In this document: one piece after another, positions 7,394 to 18,551 of the stretch
How the letters are laid out: every line of letters starts with the position of its first letter
How positions within the stretch are numbered: position 1 is the first letter of the stretch
Source of the DNA: Pseudomonadota bacterium
Lineage (GTDB): Bacteria; Pseudomonadota; Gammaproteobacteria; Burkholderiales; Thiobacteraceae
Length of the DNA stretch: 64,000 bases
Direction: 5' to 3'
NCBI GenBank assembly: GCA_021812385.1
Contig: JAKANO010000004.1
Location: 180,907-244,906, forward strand
Made by a program: the position numbers and the translations under genes
The notes under the pieces: model-generated
The model's database searches: none
What the model saw: the letters and a program-made list of their open reading frames with translations, nothing else
What the model was told of the DNA's origin: nothing

Positions 7394-8506
7394 TTATGCC
7401 GCTGGCGCGACTCCGGCACCCTCCCTCGGCATTTTCTTGCCCAGCAGAAAAATGGCCTGGGCAAGACCACTTCCGAATCCGCACCGAGATAGTTGGAGAA
7501 CTTCGTTTAACCCCGTCTGGCTGGATAGCGTGATTTCCTCGTAGCGGCAGACAGGAAGTTCCTTGTTGTCCTTGAATCTCTTATCGGGGCCACCGGACTT
7601 GTTGACATACTTCCAAGTTCGATCGACAACCTCGGCATCACGGGGAACGGATTCGTTCTCGATGAATCGGGTTGCACCTACGTCAATGCGTAACTCCTGA
7701 TAACCAACAGCACCCACGCCCTTTTGGTCATAGACGAGGATGCGATCCGGAAAGAAGTGCAGTGTCTGACGGCCAACGCCAACTGCAATGGTTTCGATGT
7801 TCGTCTTAACGTAGGGTGGTTCAGCTTTGCGAATAGACGTACTTTTTCTGCGGATCAGGTCGCTTGCTCCGGCATGGTATTTCCGGTCATGAACCTTCCC
7901 TGATGCTTCGACATGCCAAGCTGCTGCACAACTGGCGAGTTGGCTAGCCGCAGTGTGAAGTTGAGCGTATGCAGCTTCCATGTCAGGGTCGAAGTCGTAG
8001 AATAAGACAACAGTCTTTTCCAAAGTGTCTCGCGTGTGAGCGGCATACGTTCCAGCAGCGCCCGCCAGTGCAAGTAACACCAGCAGCCAAGCGGGCCAAT
8101 TTGAAGAGATACCAGCGCCAAGAATCACGGCGGAGGCAATCGCGACTATAGGCCACAAGCGCGTCTTGGCCCGCTTTCGGTTCAACTCGTCTAGAAGCTC
8201 ACGGGAAGATGAATCCACGATTTGTGAAATGTCTGCCGATTCGATATCTTCAAGCGGCGCATGAGTTCCCGGTGGTATTTCGGGTTTAATCGGAGAAGGA
8301 GGCCGGGTTGGCGAATTACGGGAGGATGATGATGGCGGGAGGGTGGCGCGGTAATACAAACCACCCCGGCCCATGTGGACGTAGTTACCTCGTGGGCCAA
8401 CGCCGAAGCGAAGACCTGTCACGCCTGCGGAAACTCCGATCCCCGACTTCGATAGATTGAAACGAAGCGGGCCAACGCTGATGCTCTTTCTTAGGTAGAA
8501 CCCCAT
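7394..8506 (-). CDS. DUF4236 domain membrane protein
   Basis: A 370-residue protein whose first ~55 residues (GFYLRKSISVGPLRFNLSKSGIGVSAGVTGLRFGVGPRG) are the DUF4236 domain, a short beta-rich module of unknown function. A Pro/Ser-rich linker follows, then two hydrophobic helices around residues 115-157, and a ~210-residue cytoplasmic or periplasmic C-terminal region with no recognised motif. The ATG has a GGAGG site 8 bases upstream. The gene lies alone on the minus strand, with low-GC, less biased codon use compared with neighbouring operons, suggesting a recently acquired gene. The ~210 bases downstream of its stop hold no convincing gene. Confidence 0.8.
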   Translation of the reverse strand: MGFYLRKSISVGPLRFNLSKSGIGVSAGVTGLRFGVGPRGNYVHMGRGGLYYRATLPPSSSSRNSPTRPPSPIKPEIPPGTHAPLEDIESADISQIVDSSSRELLDELNRKRAKTRLWPIVAIASAVILGAGISSNWPAWLLVLLALAGAAGTYAAHTRDTLEKTVVLFYDFDPDMEAAYAQLHTAASQLASCAAAWHVEASGKVHDRKYHAGASDLIRRKSTSIRKAEPPYVKTNIETIAVGVGRQTLHFFPDRILVYDQKGVGAVGYQELRIDVGATRFIENESVPRDAEVVDRTWKYVNKSGGPDKRFKDNKELPVCRYEEITLSSQTGLNEVLQLSRCGFGSGLAQAIFLLGKKMPREGAGVAPAA

Positions 8507-8549
8507 GAGCTACGCCTCCGGAGTGATATGAACGTAAACGGGATAAGGT

Positions 8550-8579
8550 AAAAGGGGCTGCGCGCTTTTGCGCAGTCCC
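8550..8579 (-). terminator. Rho-independent terminator of the small lipoprotein gene
   Basis: On the minus strand a GC-rich stem (GGGACTGCGC pairing with GCGCGCAGCCC, loop AAAA) is followed by a short T run. It sits between the lipoprotein stop at 8604 and the start of the DUF4236 gene at 8506, and so ends the lipoprotein transcript. Confidence 0.65.
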
Positions 8580-8603
8580 TCTTGACTGGGTTAGGTGCAC
8601 TTG

Positions 8604-8972
8604 TTATTTCACTGTGGCCATTGGACCCGGCCCTTCTGTAAAGGTGTAGTTGGTAACGACACTATCTTTTAAGAGGATATCGAGTGTCTTCTGTTGCCCA
8701 GTTGTTTCAACCTTCATGGTAAAGACAAAACTTTGAGCGTGTGCAGTTCCGCTTGAAAGGGTATAGAGCCATTTTTCTTCAGTTCCCGATATAACTGTTT
8801 TTGAGAACGGTTCACCGAACATTTGCTTAAGTTCAGCCGAAGTTGTTTTGCCCTTCACAATTTTATTAACCTGTTCGGTTGGAAAATCACGGCCTACTGA
8901 ATAGGTTGACGTGGCACAGGCTGACAAGTTCAGAACTACTAAAACGAAAAGTGTCGACGATAAATATTTCAT
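8604..8972 (-). CDS. Small BamE/SmpA-like lipoprotein
   Basis: A 122-residue exported protein with a lipobox LSAC (cysteine near residue 19), so it should be lipidated and sorted to the envelope. The mature part holds the pattern VNKIVKGKTTSAELKQMFGEP, which matches the start of the SmpA/OmlA/BamE fold (helix-helix-strand with a GxTxxxVxxxxGxP-like turn). It is not the true BamE of the outer-membrane assembly machine, whose surrounding genes differ. An AAGGAG ribosome site lies 7 bases upstream. A stem-loop terminator follows, so it is probably monocistronic. Confidence 0.7.
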   Translation of the reverse strand: MKYLSSTLFVLVVLNLSACATSTYSVGRDFPTEQVNKIVKGKTTSAELKQMFGEPFSKTVISGTEEKWLYTLSSGTAHAQSFVFTMKVETTGQQKTLDILLKDSVVTNYTFTEGPGPMATVK

Positions 8973-9079
8973 TATTATTCTCCTTGGTTGTACATCTTAT
9001 ATTTAGTAGCCGCCCTAAAATCCGGGAAATAAAGCGTCAATCTTGACGCAAAACCTGCTGCCATGACTTTAGTCAGCGC

Positions 9080-10030
9080 TTATTTCAACGACTCTTTCTC
9101 CATCAACAGATAAGTGTTGTAAGCATTGGCGCGGTTGGCCAGGTCAAATGCCGGAAGCTTTTCAAATTGTTTCCACGAGGTTGTGGCGTAGGCTTCATCG
9201 AAGGGGACGAAATTCTCCACGGCTTGGCCCATGGCCTTGCGCAGGTAGGTGAGGTAGTCGCTGGTGAGCGTTAAATCCTGTTTCGGATTGTTCGACACCG
9301 CGCCATGCCCCGGCACCATGGTCTTGGCGTTGAAGGGGAGTAGTTTGTCGAGCGCGGCCAGCCATAGTTTGGAATTGGCGTTGCCCACATACGGCACGCG
9401 GCCTTTGAACACCAGATCGCCGGCATACAGCACCTGATCTTCCTTGACGAACATGGCGAGGTCTTCGTCGGAGTGCGCGGGACCGACATGCCGCAGCACG
9501 AAGTGCACGCCGCCCATTTCGAAATCGGTGTCGCCGCTGAGCCAAAGATCAGGTTTCAGGATGCGGGTGTTTTCATCGACCCAGGGGAAAAGTTCTTCGC
9601 GGCGTTGCGCCAAACGTTCTTTCCATTCGTCGGTCGCGAAATACAGCTTGGCGCCTTCATGCGCCCAGATTTCCGCACCGGCGTCCTTGAACACCTGCAA
9701 GCCGTAAATATGGTCGGCATGGTAATGGCTCACGATCACGAGCTTGATCGGCGCTTTGGTGAGTTTGCGGATTTGCGCGAGCAAGGCTTCTGCCAGCGGC
9801 GGCGTGCCCAGGGAATCGAACACCACCACGCCTGCGGGTGTGATGACGAAACCGGCATTCGACATGTAACCTTGGTTGGCGCTCGATGCGGCGCCGGGTT
9901 GGCCTTGCACATAGTAGGAATGTACGCCGACCTTGACCGCCTGGACCGGCACGGTGACAGCATTGTCATTGGCGGCATACAGCGGGAGCGCGAGCAATAG
10001 CGATAAGGCGATACAGAATTGTTTCAGCAT
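9080..10030 (-). CDS. Periplasmic metallo-beta-lactamase-fold hydrolase
   Basis: A 316-residue protein with a signal peptide cleaved near residue 20 (YAANDN). The zinc-binding motif HYHADH is at residues 102-107, with further ligands H186 (PAHSDED), D205 (AGDLVF) and H242 (PGHG). This is a complete dinuclear metal site of the class-B lactamase/glyoxalase II superfamily. The sequence most resembles the SoxH/quinoprotein-relay type of periplasmic metallohydrolases, not true beta-lactamases. The gene stands alone and diverges from the CobD/AmpE-like gene. The substrate cannot be told from sequence. Confidence 0.85.
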   Translation of the reverse strand: MLKQFCIALSLLLALPLYAANDNAVTVPVQAVKVGVHSYYVQGQPGAASSANQGYMSNAGFVITPAGVVVFDSLGTPPLAEALLAQIRKLTKAPIKLVIVSHYHADHIYGLQVFKDAGAEIWAHEGAKLYFATDEWKERLAQRREELFPWVDENTRILKPDLWLSGDTDFEMGGVHFVLRHVGPAHSDEDLAMFVKEDQVLYAGDLVFKGRVPYVGNANSKLWLAALDKLLPFNAKTMVPGHGAVSNNPKQDLTLTSDYLTYLRKAMGQAVENFVPFDEAYATTSWKQFEKLPAFDLANRANAYNTYLLMEKESLK

Positions 10031-10237
10031 GGGGTTACTTTCATATCAGGGGCGTGCAATGTCTGAGGACGGAATTTAAGTTATTATACATAGCGACATC
10101 CATCTAAATACGCGAAGTTCATGCGGGCTTGTGCAGCAGTGTGATGTTGCTAGGTGGTTTCAGGCTAGAGAGCCGCTGGCCCCCGGCTTTCTGATTGGAA
10201 CACAGCGCTATTTCGCTAAATTTTCCGAGAATCAGCA

Positions 10238-11158
10238 ATGAGTTTTTTTTCCCTTGTCGCGATGTTGCTGCTGGAGCATTTTCGCCCGCTCGATCAACGC
10301 ATCCAGCTTTACGTCTATTTTGCCCGCTACGGTAATTTCCTGGAGCGGCATTTCAATGCCGGCCGCTATCGTTATGGCGTGCTTGCGTGGAGCTTGGGCA
10401 TTCTGCCGGCGGTGCTGGCGCTGGGGATTATTTATTTCTTCTTGTACCGCGCCAGTTTCCTGCTGGCGCTGCTGTTCAATGTGGGCGTGCTGTACCTGAC
10501 GCTGGGTTGCAGCCAATTCACGCAATCCGCGGGCAAAGTCGTGCAAGCCTTGCGCGCCGATGACATCGACGCGGCGCGCGCTATCGTGGGCGATTGGGAG
10601 GGGCATTCGGTCGCGCAGTTTAAAGCCAATGCGCTGACCCGCGTTGCGCTGGAAAAACTTTTACTGTGCGCCCACCGCCAGTTCTTCGGCGTGTTTTTTT
10701 GGTTTGTGCTGCTCGGCCCGGCAGGCGCGCTGCTGTACCGTTTGGCGCAAATCCTCAGCCAAAAATGGGGCGCATTGGATCACCACGAATATGGCCGCTT
10801 CGGCCTGTTTCCCGATAGCGCATTCATGGTGTTGGATTGGATACCGCTGCGCCTGACCGCCGCGAGCTTCGCCGTGGTGGGCAACTTCGAGGATGCGATT
10901 CGCTGCTGGCAAGAGCAGGCCCTGCATTGGGGTAACAAGGCCCACGGCATCATCCTCGCCAGCGGCGCCGGTGCGCTCGGCGTGATCTTGGGTCAGCCCT
11001 TGGAGGTCGATGGTCAAATCAAATATCGCCCCGACTTGGGCTTGGGCGATGAAGCGGATGCGGATTATCTGGAGAGCGCTGTCAGCATGATCTGGCGTTC
11101 CATCGCGCTGTGGCTGGGTTTGCTGTTGCTCATCACCATTGTCAAATGGGCGGCCTAA
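10238..11158 (+). CDS. CobD/CbiB-family (AmpE-like) membrane protein
   Basis: A 306-residue integral membrane protein with the family start LLLEHFRPLDQR, followed by segments LPAVLALGIIYFFLYRASFLLALLFNVGVLYLTLG, then a soluble loop, FGVFFWFVLLGPAGALLYRLAQ and WIPLRLTAASFAVVGNF motifs shared by CobD/CbiB and AmpE. Real CbiB makes adenosylcobinamide phosphate, while AmpE-type proteins have other roles; no other cobalamin biosynthesis genes are nearby except a distant histidine phosphatase (a CobC relative). I therefore treat it as a family member of unknown role. The phosphatase gene follows after a 141-bp palindromic element, and the two may be co-transcribed. Confidence 0.8.
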   Translation: MSFFSLVAMLLLEHFRPLDQRIQLYVYFARYGNFLERHFNAGRYRYGVLAWSLGILPAVLALGIIYFFLYRASFLLALLFNVGVLYLTLGCSQFTQSAGKVVQALRADDIDAARAIVGDWEGHSVAQFKANALTRVALEKLLLCAHRQFFGVFFWFVLLGPAGALLYRLAQILSQKWGALDHHEYGRFGLFPDSAFMVLDWIPLRLTAASFAVVGNFEDAIRCWQEQALHWGNKAHGIILASGAGALGVILGQPLEVDGQIKYRPDLGLGDEADADYLESAVSMIWRSIALWLGLLLLITIVKWAA

Positions 11159-11163
11159 TCCAT

Positions 11164-11304
11164 GGGCGCCTCTAAAAATCCAAATTTCGTCACAATACTT
11201 CGTTGCTCACAAAAAATGTTTCCTTACATATCAAACATATGCGGCGGTAACATTTTTTGCTCGCGCCTCGTCTTGCTTAGATATTTGAATTTTTAGAGAC
11301 ACCC
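11164..11304. repeat. 141-bp nested palindromic element
   Basis: The outer arms 11164-11185 and 11283-11304 are inverted copies with 19 of 22 bases matching, and all differences are transitions. Inner arms near 11208-11222 and 11245-11260 (AAAAAATGTT against AACATTTTTT) form a second pair, and the centre holds CATAT/ATATG. The whole element could fold into one long hairpin in RNA and ends two bases before a coding start. It looks like a MITE-like or REP-like sequence. Confidence 0.7.
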
Positions 11305-11306
11305 AT

Positions 11307-11915
11307 ATGGCGGAAATGGCCACCACAGTGGATTTAATGCGCCATGGCGAACCAGTCGGCGGGCGTAAATATCGCGGCCAGATTGACGATCCTTTGAGCG
11401 ATAAGGGCTGGCAGCAAATGCGTGCCGCAGTCGGCGCGCATAGTCCTTGGCAACACATCGTCAGCTCTCCTTTGCAGCGCTGCCAGGCATTTGCACTGGA
11501 AATGGCGCACACTAGAAATCTCCCTTTAACTTTTGACGCACGCTTCATGGAAGTACGCTTTGGCGTGTGGGAAGGCAAGACGGCCGAACAACTGCGCGCC
11601 GAAGATCCGCAAGTCATCGAGCGCTTCAAGCGCGACCCGCTGAACCAGCGTCCGCAAGGCGCGGAACCGCTGCAAGATTTTTTTGCCCGCGTGCGCGCCG
11701 CCTGGTTCGATTTAATCGCGGCGCATGCCGGCAAGCATGTGCTGCTGGTATGCCACGCCGGCGTGATCCGCATGGCGCTGGCCAACGCGCTGCATTTGCC
11801 GCTGGCCGACACCTATCGCATCGACGTGCCCAGCGCCGGGCTGACGCGGATTAAGGTGCAGGGAACAGAGGAGGATGCGTCGCATCAACTCCTGTTTCAC
11901 CACGGCGCGCTTTGA
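11307..11915 (+). CDS. Histidine phosphatase family protein (CobC/alpha-ribazole phosphatase-like)
   Basis: A 202-residue cytoplasmic phosphatase of the branch-1 histidine phosphatase family. The catalytic RHG is in LMRHGEP (residues 11-16) with phospho-histidine H13, a second arginine in SSPLQRC, a catalytic acid in MEVRFGVWEG, and the second histidine in VCHAGVIRM. Length and the FGVWEG segment fit the CobC/GpmB group. Its neighbour upstream is a CobD/CbiB-family gene, which hints at a cobalamin connection, but general sugar-phosphate phosphatase activity is equally possible. The start lies immediately after the palindromic element; the ATG at 11319 is a possible alternative. Confidence 0.82.
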   Translation: MAEMATTVDLMRHGEPVGGRKYRGQIDDPLSDKGWQQMRAAVGAHSPWQHIVSSPLQRCQAFALEMAHTRNLPLTFDARFMEVRFGVWEGKTAEQLRAEDPQVIERFKRDPLNQRPQGAEPLQDFFARVRAAWFDLIAAHAGKHVLLVCHAGVIRMALANALHLPLADTYRIDVPSAGLTRIKVQGTEEDASHQLLFHHGAL

Positions 11916-12272
11916 TCGGGTGTAAGCCCGCCTGCGCGGTCCAAAACATCATCGTTCCTAATCAATAAATAAGCCGTTACAAATCCCCAAAATCGCATCT
12001 ATCGGTCCTCCCACAATTCTGCTGGAATCAAAAAATGCTTTTTTGCGCCTAGGCGACACGCAATGAAGTAATCAGCTTTTAAAAATATTAGTGCTTAACT
12101 AATTTGATTAATACTTATCATTAGTAGGTTGTTACTTGGTTTCACTGGAACTAATGTACCGTTAATGCCATACTCATACAGGTCCTTAGTTGGACGGAGG
12201 AGGATCACGCCGTTTGTGGTCATAATTTGATAAAGATGTATTGTTCATACCACCAAATCATGAGGAAATAAA
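11916..12272. other. Intergenic region, AT-rich leader of the exported DsrE gene
   Basis: No open frame of interest was found in this 357-base gap. The stretch 12060-12180 is strongly AT-rich compared with the surroundings (TTAGTGCTTAACTAATTTGA and similar). It probably contains the promoter of the DsrE-family gene. A TGAGGAAA ribosome site lies just before its ATG at 12273. Confidence 0.5.
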
Positions 12273-12887
12273 ATGAAAAACTCTAAGTTGTTATGCAGTA
12301 CGCTGGCGATTCTACTTTTCAGTCTTACCTCGATGGCTGCGCGCGCCGATGATTCAAAAGCCGATGAACATTCCAACGTGGCATGTCCTGTAGGTCTGGT
12401 GAGCGGCAAAACGCTCACCGATGAATTCGGGGCCGATGTTGCTGCTAATACCCGTTGCATTAAGAAGCGTCACAATGTCAAAACGATGTTCCCCATCGGC
12501 CAACTCTACGCATTTGGTACAACCGCGATTACGACAGGACCTTATGCGCTCAATCAGATGATGAATGTCATCAACGACTACGAGATCACCGATGGCATGA
12601 AGCAGGGTGAGGACTACCAGATCATCGCCGTTGTGCATGGCCCTGGCGGAAGAATGCTGCTCAATGATCCCAACGTCAATCCGTTCAAGGCCCAGGTCCA
12701 AGCCTTAATGGCGAAGGGCGTCACTTTCTACTTCTGCGAAAATACCGTGCGCGGTCTCATCCGGGCGGGTCTGCTGCAGGGGGGTAATGTCTCCGCCGGT
12801 GTTATCCCGGGTGTGAAATACGTTACTGCCGGGCTATCCGCCATGAGCGATTTCGAAGCCCTTGGTTGGAGCTCTGTCGCACCATAA
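12273..12887 (+). CDS. Exported DsrE-like protein
   Basis: A 204-residue protein with a signal peptide cleaved at ARADD (about residue 26). The mature part has a DsrE/DsrF-like alpha/beta fold: YQIIAVVHGPGGRMLLNDP as a core strand and loop, then GVTFYFCENTVRG with a single conserved cysteine, and a C-terminal region with VKYVTAGLSAMSDFEALGW. Cytoplasmic DsrE proteins handle sulphur transfer through a cysteine. This version acts in the periplasm. A second exported DsrE protein with a matching CET motif is at 36303. An extra disulphide-like pair (ACPVGL ... TRCIKK) precedes the domain. The gene is monocistronic and is followed by a terminator hairpin. Confidence 0.78.
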   Translation: MKNSKLLCSTLAILLFSLTSMAARADDSKADEHSNVACPVGLVSGKTLTDEFGADVAANTRCIKKRHNVKTMFPIGQLYAFGTTAITTGPYALNQMMNVINDYEITDGMKQGEDYQIIAVVHGPGGRMLLNDPNVNPFKAQVQALMAKGVTFYFCENTVRGLIRAGLLQGGNVSAGVIPGVKYVTAGLSAMSDFEALGWSSVAP

Positions 12888-12913
12888 GTCTCGTCAGCTT
12901 CGCTGAAAATAAG

Positions 12914-12944
12914 CCCCGTCCCTCGCTAGAGCGACGGGGTCTTC
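12914..12944 (+). terminator. Probable terminator of the exported DsrE gene
   Basis: CCCCGT at 12914-12919 pairs with ACGGGG at 12934-12939, with an inner CGCT/AGCG pair, and is followed by a pyrimidine-rich TCTTCT. It lies 27 bases after the stop of the DsrE gene. Confidence 0.6.
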
Positions 12945-13118
12945 TGTTGCTATCTATCCTGCTTGCCACAATCTTTTTACATTCCCTGGAACCTTGAACG
13001 GCAGTATTCCACAGCGTAATTCCCGCCACTTAACAGCACTGACACCACAGCCTGCCTTGGCCGTGAACAAGCATCCGATCAATGCAAGCCGTGAACGAAC
13101 GCGGCGCCGCATGGTCCG

Positions 13119-14774
<1,656 letters not shown>

Positions 14775-14848
14775 CTATTTTTATTGAAGTTAGGGGATTG
14801 CTAAGCGCATAAGCTTAAGGCGCTGATTCGGGTATTTCAAGCACAATG

Positions 14849-17032
14849 CTAGGACAAGACTAAGATCACTCCAGCCAAGGGCGGCAAGGTCAGATTGATG
14901 GATGCCGGAAAGCCCATCCAGCTTTCGGCTTCAGCGGTAATTTCCGTGCCATTGCCTAGATTGCCGCCGCCGTAGAATGCCGAGTCGCTGTTGAAAATTT
15001 CGCGATACCGGCCCAGGCCGGGCACGCCCAAACGGTAATGCGTGCGCGGCACCGGGGTGAAGTTGAGGACGACGACGATGAAGCTGCCGTCGTGCGCTTG
15101 GCGTATATAACTCAGCGTCGATTGCTCGGTATCGTGGCAATCGATCCAGCGAAAGCCTTCTCCGGAAAAATCCAATTCATACAGCGCCGGCAGCGTGCGA
15201 TACAAATGATTCAGGTCGCGCACGCAGGTTTGCACGCCGCGATGCACGTCGAGCGTCAGCAAAGACCAATCCAATTCCCGGCCGACGCCCCACTCGAGGC
15301 CTTGGGCGATTTCATTGCCCATGAAGTTGAGTTTCTTGCCGGGGGCGGTCATCTGGTAGGTGTTGAGCAGCCGTAGATTGGCGAATTTCTGCCAGGCATC
15401 GCCCGGCATTTTGTCCAGCAGCGAACGTTTGCCGTGCACCACTTCGTCATGCGATAAGGGCAGCACGAAGTTCTCGGTGTAGGCATACAGTTGGCCGAAG
15501 GTGAGCTGCTGGTGGTGGTAGCGGCGATGCACCGGGTCCTGCTTAAAATAGCTCAGGGTGTCGTTCATCCAGCCCATGTTCCATTTCATGGAGAAGCCCA
15601 AGCCACCCAGATAGGTGGGGCGCGACACCATGGGCCAGGAGGTGGATTCCTCCGCCATGGTCAGGGCGCCGGGAAACTGCTCGTGCACCATCACATTCAA
15701 TTCGCGCAGGAAGTCCACTGCTTCCAGATTTTCGCGCCCGCCGAATCGGTTGGGCAACCACTCGCCGGCCTTGCGCGCATAGTCGAGGTAGAGCATGGAG
15801 GCGACGGCGTCGACGCGGATGCCGTCGAAATGGAATTGGTCGAACCAACAGTGCGCCGACGCGAGCAAAAAGTTTTTCACTTCGCAGCGGCCATAGTTGA
15901 AAATCAGCGTGCCCCATTCTTTGTGCGTTCCTAGGCGCGGATCTTCATGCTCGTACAAAGCGGTGCCATCGAAATTTGCCAGCGCCCAATCGTCGCGGGG
16001 GAAATGCGCCGGCACCCAGTCCAAGAACACGCCAAGATCGGCCTGATGGCAAGCATCGATGAAGGCGCGCAAATCGTCCGGCGTGCCGAAGCGGCTGGTC
16101 GGTGCGAAATAACCGGTGGCTTGATAGCCCCACGATTCGTCGAGCGGATGCTCGGACAAGGGCAACAACTCAATGTGGGTGTAGCCCATTTCTTTTACAT
16201 ACGGGACAAGATGCTCGGCCAGTTCGCGGTAGGTATAGAAGCGCCCGTCGGGGTGGCGGCGCCAGGAGCCGACATGCACTTCGTAAATATTGCACGGCGT
16301 ATGCAGCCAGTCGGCCTGCGCACGTTTCTCCAGCCACGCGCTATCGCGCCAGGCGTAATCGCTCGCCGCGACGACGCGAGCCGCGGTGCTGGGGCGCTGC
16401 TCGTAGGCTTGCGCATAGGGGTCGGTCTTGACGAATACATGGCCGCTGTGGCGATTGCGGATTTCGAATTTATACAGGCAACCCGGCGCGTGATCGGGAA
16501 TAAAAAGCTGCCACACGCCGCCGGCGCCGAGCGAGCGCATGGGGTACGCGCGCCCGTCCCATTGATTGAAGTCGCCGACCACGCTGACGCGCTCGGCATT
16601 CGGCGCCCATACCGCGAAATTCACGCCGGATACGCCTTGCAGCGTCATCGATTGCGCGCCGAGCATACGGTAGGCTTGATACAAGCGGCCTTCGCCGAAC
16701 AGATAAAGGTCGTGTTCGCTGATCGGGTTGGCGAAGCAGTAGGGGTCGTAGGTTTCGCGTTCGAAGTTTTCGGATTCTAATTTTACGCGGTAGGGTTGTG
16801 CGGGCGCTTGTGCGCCATGCCATTCGAATAGGCCTTGCGGCGCAATGCGCTGCAAGGCTTGCCACTGCCCGCCCATTTGCACGGAAACACTTTTTTGGTG
16901 CGGCGCGAAGATGCGAATGACCCAGCCGGTTGGTTCTTGGTGCAGCCCAAGATAGGCAAATGGATCGTGGCAGCGCGCTTGGAACAACGCCTCTGCGGCG
17001 CGATTGACTTTGATGCTGTTGTCGTGTTTCAT
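14849..17032 (-). CDS. glgB: 1,4-alpha-glucan branching enzyme
   Basis: A 727-residue GH13 enzyme that makes alpha-1,6 branches in glycogen. It has the N-terminal CBM48 domains (first ~220 residues; [23 protein letters not shown]), a catalytic barrel with [21 protein letters not shown], the nucleophile aspartate in [18 protein letters not shown], the acid-base glutamate in [10 protein letters not shown] and [14 protein letters not shown], and a C-terminal beta domain. The length equals classical GlgB, and branching enzyme signatures separate it from other GH13 enzymes. It is divergent from glgC across a 180-base promoter region and upstream of pgi. Confidence 0.98.
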   Translation of the reverse strand: MKHDNSIKVNRAAEALFQARCHDPFAYLGLHQEPTGWVIRIFAPHQKSVSVQMGGQWQALQRIAPQGLFEWHGAQAPAQPYRVKLESENFERETYDPYCFANPISEHDLYLFGEGRLYQAYRMLGAQSMTLQGVSGVNFAVWAPNAERVSVVGDFNQWDGRAYPMRSLGAGGVWQLFIPDHAPGCLYKFEIRNRHSGHVFVKTDPYAQAYEQRPSTAARVVAASDYAWRDSAWLEKRAQADWLHTPCNIYEVHVGSWRRHPDGRFYTYRELAEHLVPYVKEMGYTHIELLPLSEHPLDESWGYQATGYFAPTSRFGTPDDLRAFIDACHQADLGVFLDWVPAHFPRDDWALANFDGTALYEHEDPRLGTHKEWGTLIFNYGRCEVKNFLLASAHCWFDQFHFDGIRVDAVASMLYLDYARKAGEWLPNRFGGRENLEAVDFLRELNVMVHEQFPGALTMAEESTSWPMVSRPTYLGGLGFSMKWNMGWMNDTLSYFKQDPVHRRYHHQQLTFGQLYAYTENFVLPLSHDEVVHGKRSLLDKMPGDAWQKFANLRLLNTYQMTAPGKKLNFMGNEIAQGLEWGVGRELDWSLLTLDVHRGVQTCVRDLNHLYRTLPALYELDFSGEGFRWIDCHDTEQSTLSYIRQAHDGSFIVVVLNFTPVPRTHYRLGVPGLGRYREIFNSDSAFYGGGNLGNGTEITAEAESWMGFPASINLTLPPLAGVILVLS

Positions 17033-17212
17033 GGGGCCGAGTCTTTATTGTGTTTGCTCTGTCGTAAGAGATAGTAACGCACTAGGCACTCGAACAACAT
17101 ATTACCTATTAGACTGATGCCGCGGCGCGTCGCGGCATCGCTGCCGGCGCTCAAGTTAATTAAGTCATTACCGTTACCTAAACTGTCATCAGAATGGGCT
17201 AAAATTAAAATA

Positions 17213-18511
17213 ATGGAACCCAGTGAAGATTTAAGTAAGCAAAAAGAGTACCCGCGCTTCGTCAGCTTGCTGACGAAAAACACCATCGCGCTCATTCTGG
17301 CGGGTGGGCGCGGCAGCCGCCTGAAGCATTTGACCGATTGGCGCGCCAAGCCGGCGGTGCCCTTTGGCGGCAAGTTTCGCATTATCGACTTCCCGCTATC
17401 CAATTGCCTGAACTCGGGCATTCGCCGCATCGGCGTTGTGACCCAGTACAAAGCGCATAGCTTGATCCAGCATTTGCAGCGCGGCTGGGGTTTTCTGCGC
17501 GGCGAGTTCAATGAGTTCATCGACCTCATGCCGGCGCAGCAGCGCATTCAGGCCGAGTGGTACAAAGGCACGGCCGATGCGGTGTTTCAGAATATGGATA
17601 TCCTGCGCCAATACGCGCCGGAATTCGTGCTGATCCTGGCCGGCGACCATATTTATAAAATGGATTACGGCGAGATGCTCGCGGCGCATGCCGCCTCCGC
17701 CGCCGATTTGACCATCGCCTGCATCGAGGTGCCGATTTCAGAGGCCAAGTCGTTCGGCGTGATGAGCGTGGACGAGTATCAGCGCGTGGTGGCATTCGAC
17801 GAAAAACCGGATAACCCCACGCCGATGCCGGACGATCCGAATCGCGCCCTGGCCAGCATGGGCATCTATATTTTCAACGCGAAATTTCTGTACGAGCAAT
17901 TGATTCGCGATGCGGACGACCACAATTCGGCGCACGATTTCGGGCATAACATGATCCCTTATTTGCTGTCGCGCTATCGCGTGTATGCGCATCGCTTTTC
18001 CGAAAGCTGTGTCGGGGTGCAAAACAGCGCGCCCTATTGGCGCGATGTGGGGACGGTGGATGCCTATTGGGAAGCCAATATGGAATTGGCGAAGATCTCG
18101 CCCGATCTGAATTTATACGACGAGAAGTGGCCGATCTGGACCTATCAAGAGCAGCTTCCGCCCGCCAAATTCGTGTTTGACGAGGATAACCGGCGCGGCA
18201 TGGCGGTGGACTCCATGGTGTCCGGCGGCTGCATCATCAGCGGCGCAACAGTAAAGCGCTCCTTGCTGTTTTCCGATGTGCGGGTCAACGCCCACAGCGA
18301 AATCACGGATTCGGTAATCTTGCCGCATGTGGAAATCGCACCGTATGTGAAACTGCATCGCGTGGTGGTGGATAAGGGCTGCCACATTCCCGAGGGCATG
18401 GAAGTGGGCTTCGACCGCGAAAAAGATGCGCAGCGTTTTTATGTCACCGATCGCGGCGTGACGCTGATTACCCCGGAAATGCTGGGCCAGTATATCCATC
18501 ATGTGCGCTAG
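17213..18511 (+). CDS. glgC: Glucose-1-phosphate adenylyltransferase
   Basis: A 432-residue enzyme making ADP-glucose, the committed step of glycogen synthesis. It has the nucleotide-binding [15 protein letters not shown], the WYKGTADAV and GDHIYKMDY motifs, glucose-phosphate binding FVEIP-equivalent IACIEVP and SMGIYIF, and the C-terminal left-handed helix domain. I chose the ATG at 17213 ([16 protein letters not shown]) since the family starts there. The longer frame from 17117 adds 32 unrelated residues. No clear ribosome site precedes 17213, and a TAAAAT hexamer lies only 8 bases upstream, so the message may be leaderless. A GH57 gene follows 40 bases later. Confidence 0.96.
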   Translation: MEPSEDLSKQKEYPRFVSLLTKNTIALILAGGRGSRLKHLTDWRAKPAVPFGGKFRIIDFPLSNCLNSGIRRIGVVTQYKAHSLIQHLQRGWGFLRGEFNEFIDLMPAQQRIQAEWYKGTADAVFQNMDILRQYAPEFVLILAGDHIYKMDYGEMLAAHAASAADLTIACIEVPISEAKSFGVMSVDEYQRVVAFDEKPDNPTPMPDDPNRALASMGIYIFNAKFLYEQLIRDADDHNSAHDFGHNMIPYLLSRYRVYAHRFSESCVGVQNSAPYWRDVGTVDAYWEANMELAKISPDLNLYDEKWPIWTYQEQLPPAKFVFDEDNRRGMAVDSMVSGGCIISGATVKRSLLFSDVRVNAHSEITDSVILPHVEIAPYVKLHRVVVDKGCHIPEGMEVGFDREKDAQRFYVTDRGVTLITPEMLGQYIHHVR

Positions 18512-18551
18512 GAGCCGATCGCTCTCTTAGCATTCAAACCATGTCCGCATC

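Noticed and set aside
7375..7420. A tRNA-like stretch (GGCCGAGCGGTTATGCCGCTGG)
   Set aside because: It looks like a D-arm, but no acceptor stem, anticodon arm or T-arm can be paired, and it overlaps the DUF4236 coding end.
7164..7484. A minus-strand frame with CPKC and later cysteines after the DUF4236 stop
   Set aside because: The zinc-ribbon-like spacing is incomplete, it overlaps the DUF4236 end in another frame and the kinase end on the other strand, and has no ribosome site. A frameshifted tail of the DUF4236 protein is possible but not supported.
9080..10030. Class-B beta-lactamase
   Set aside because: The metal site is complete, but the sequence lacks class-B1/B3 lactamase signatures and resembles SoxH/quinoprotein-relay hydrolases.
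17117..17212. Upstream extension of glgC by 32 codons
   Set aside because: The residues do not resemble the family start and lie in the divergent promoter region; [10 protein letters not shown] is the better start.
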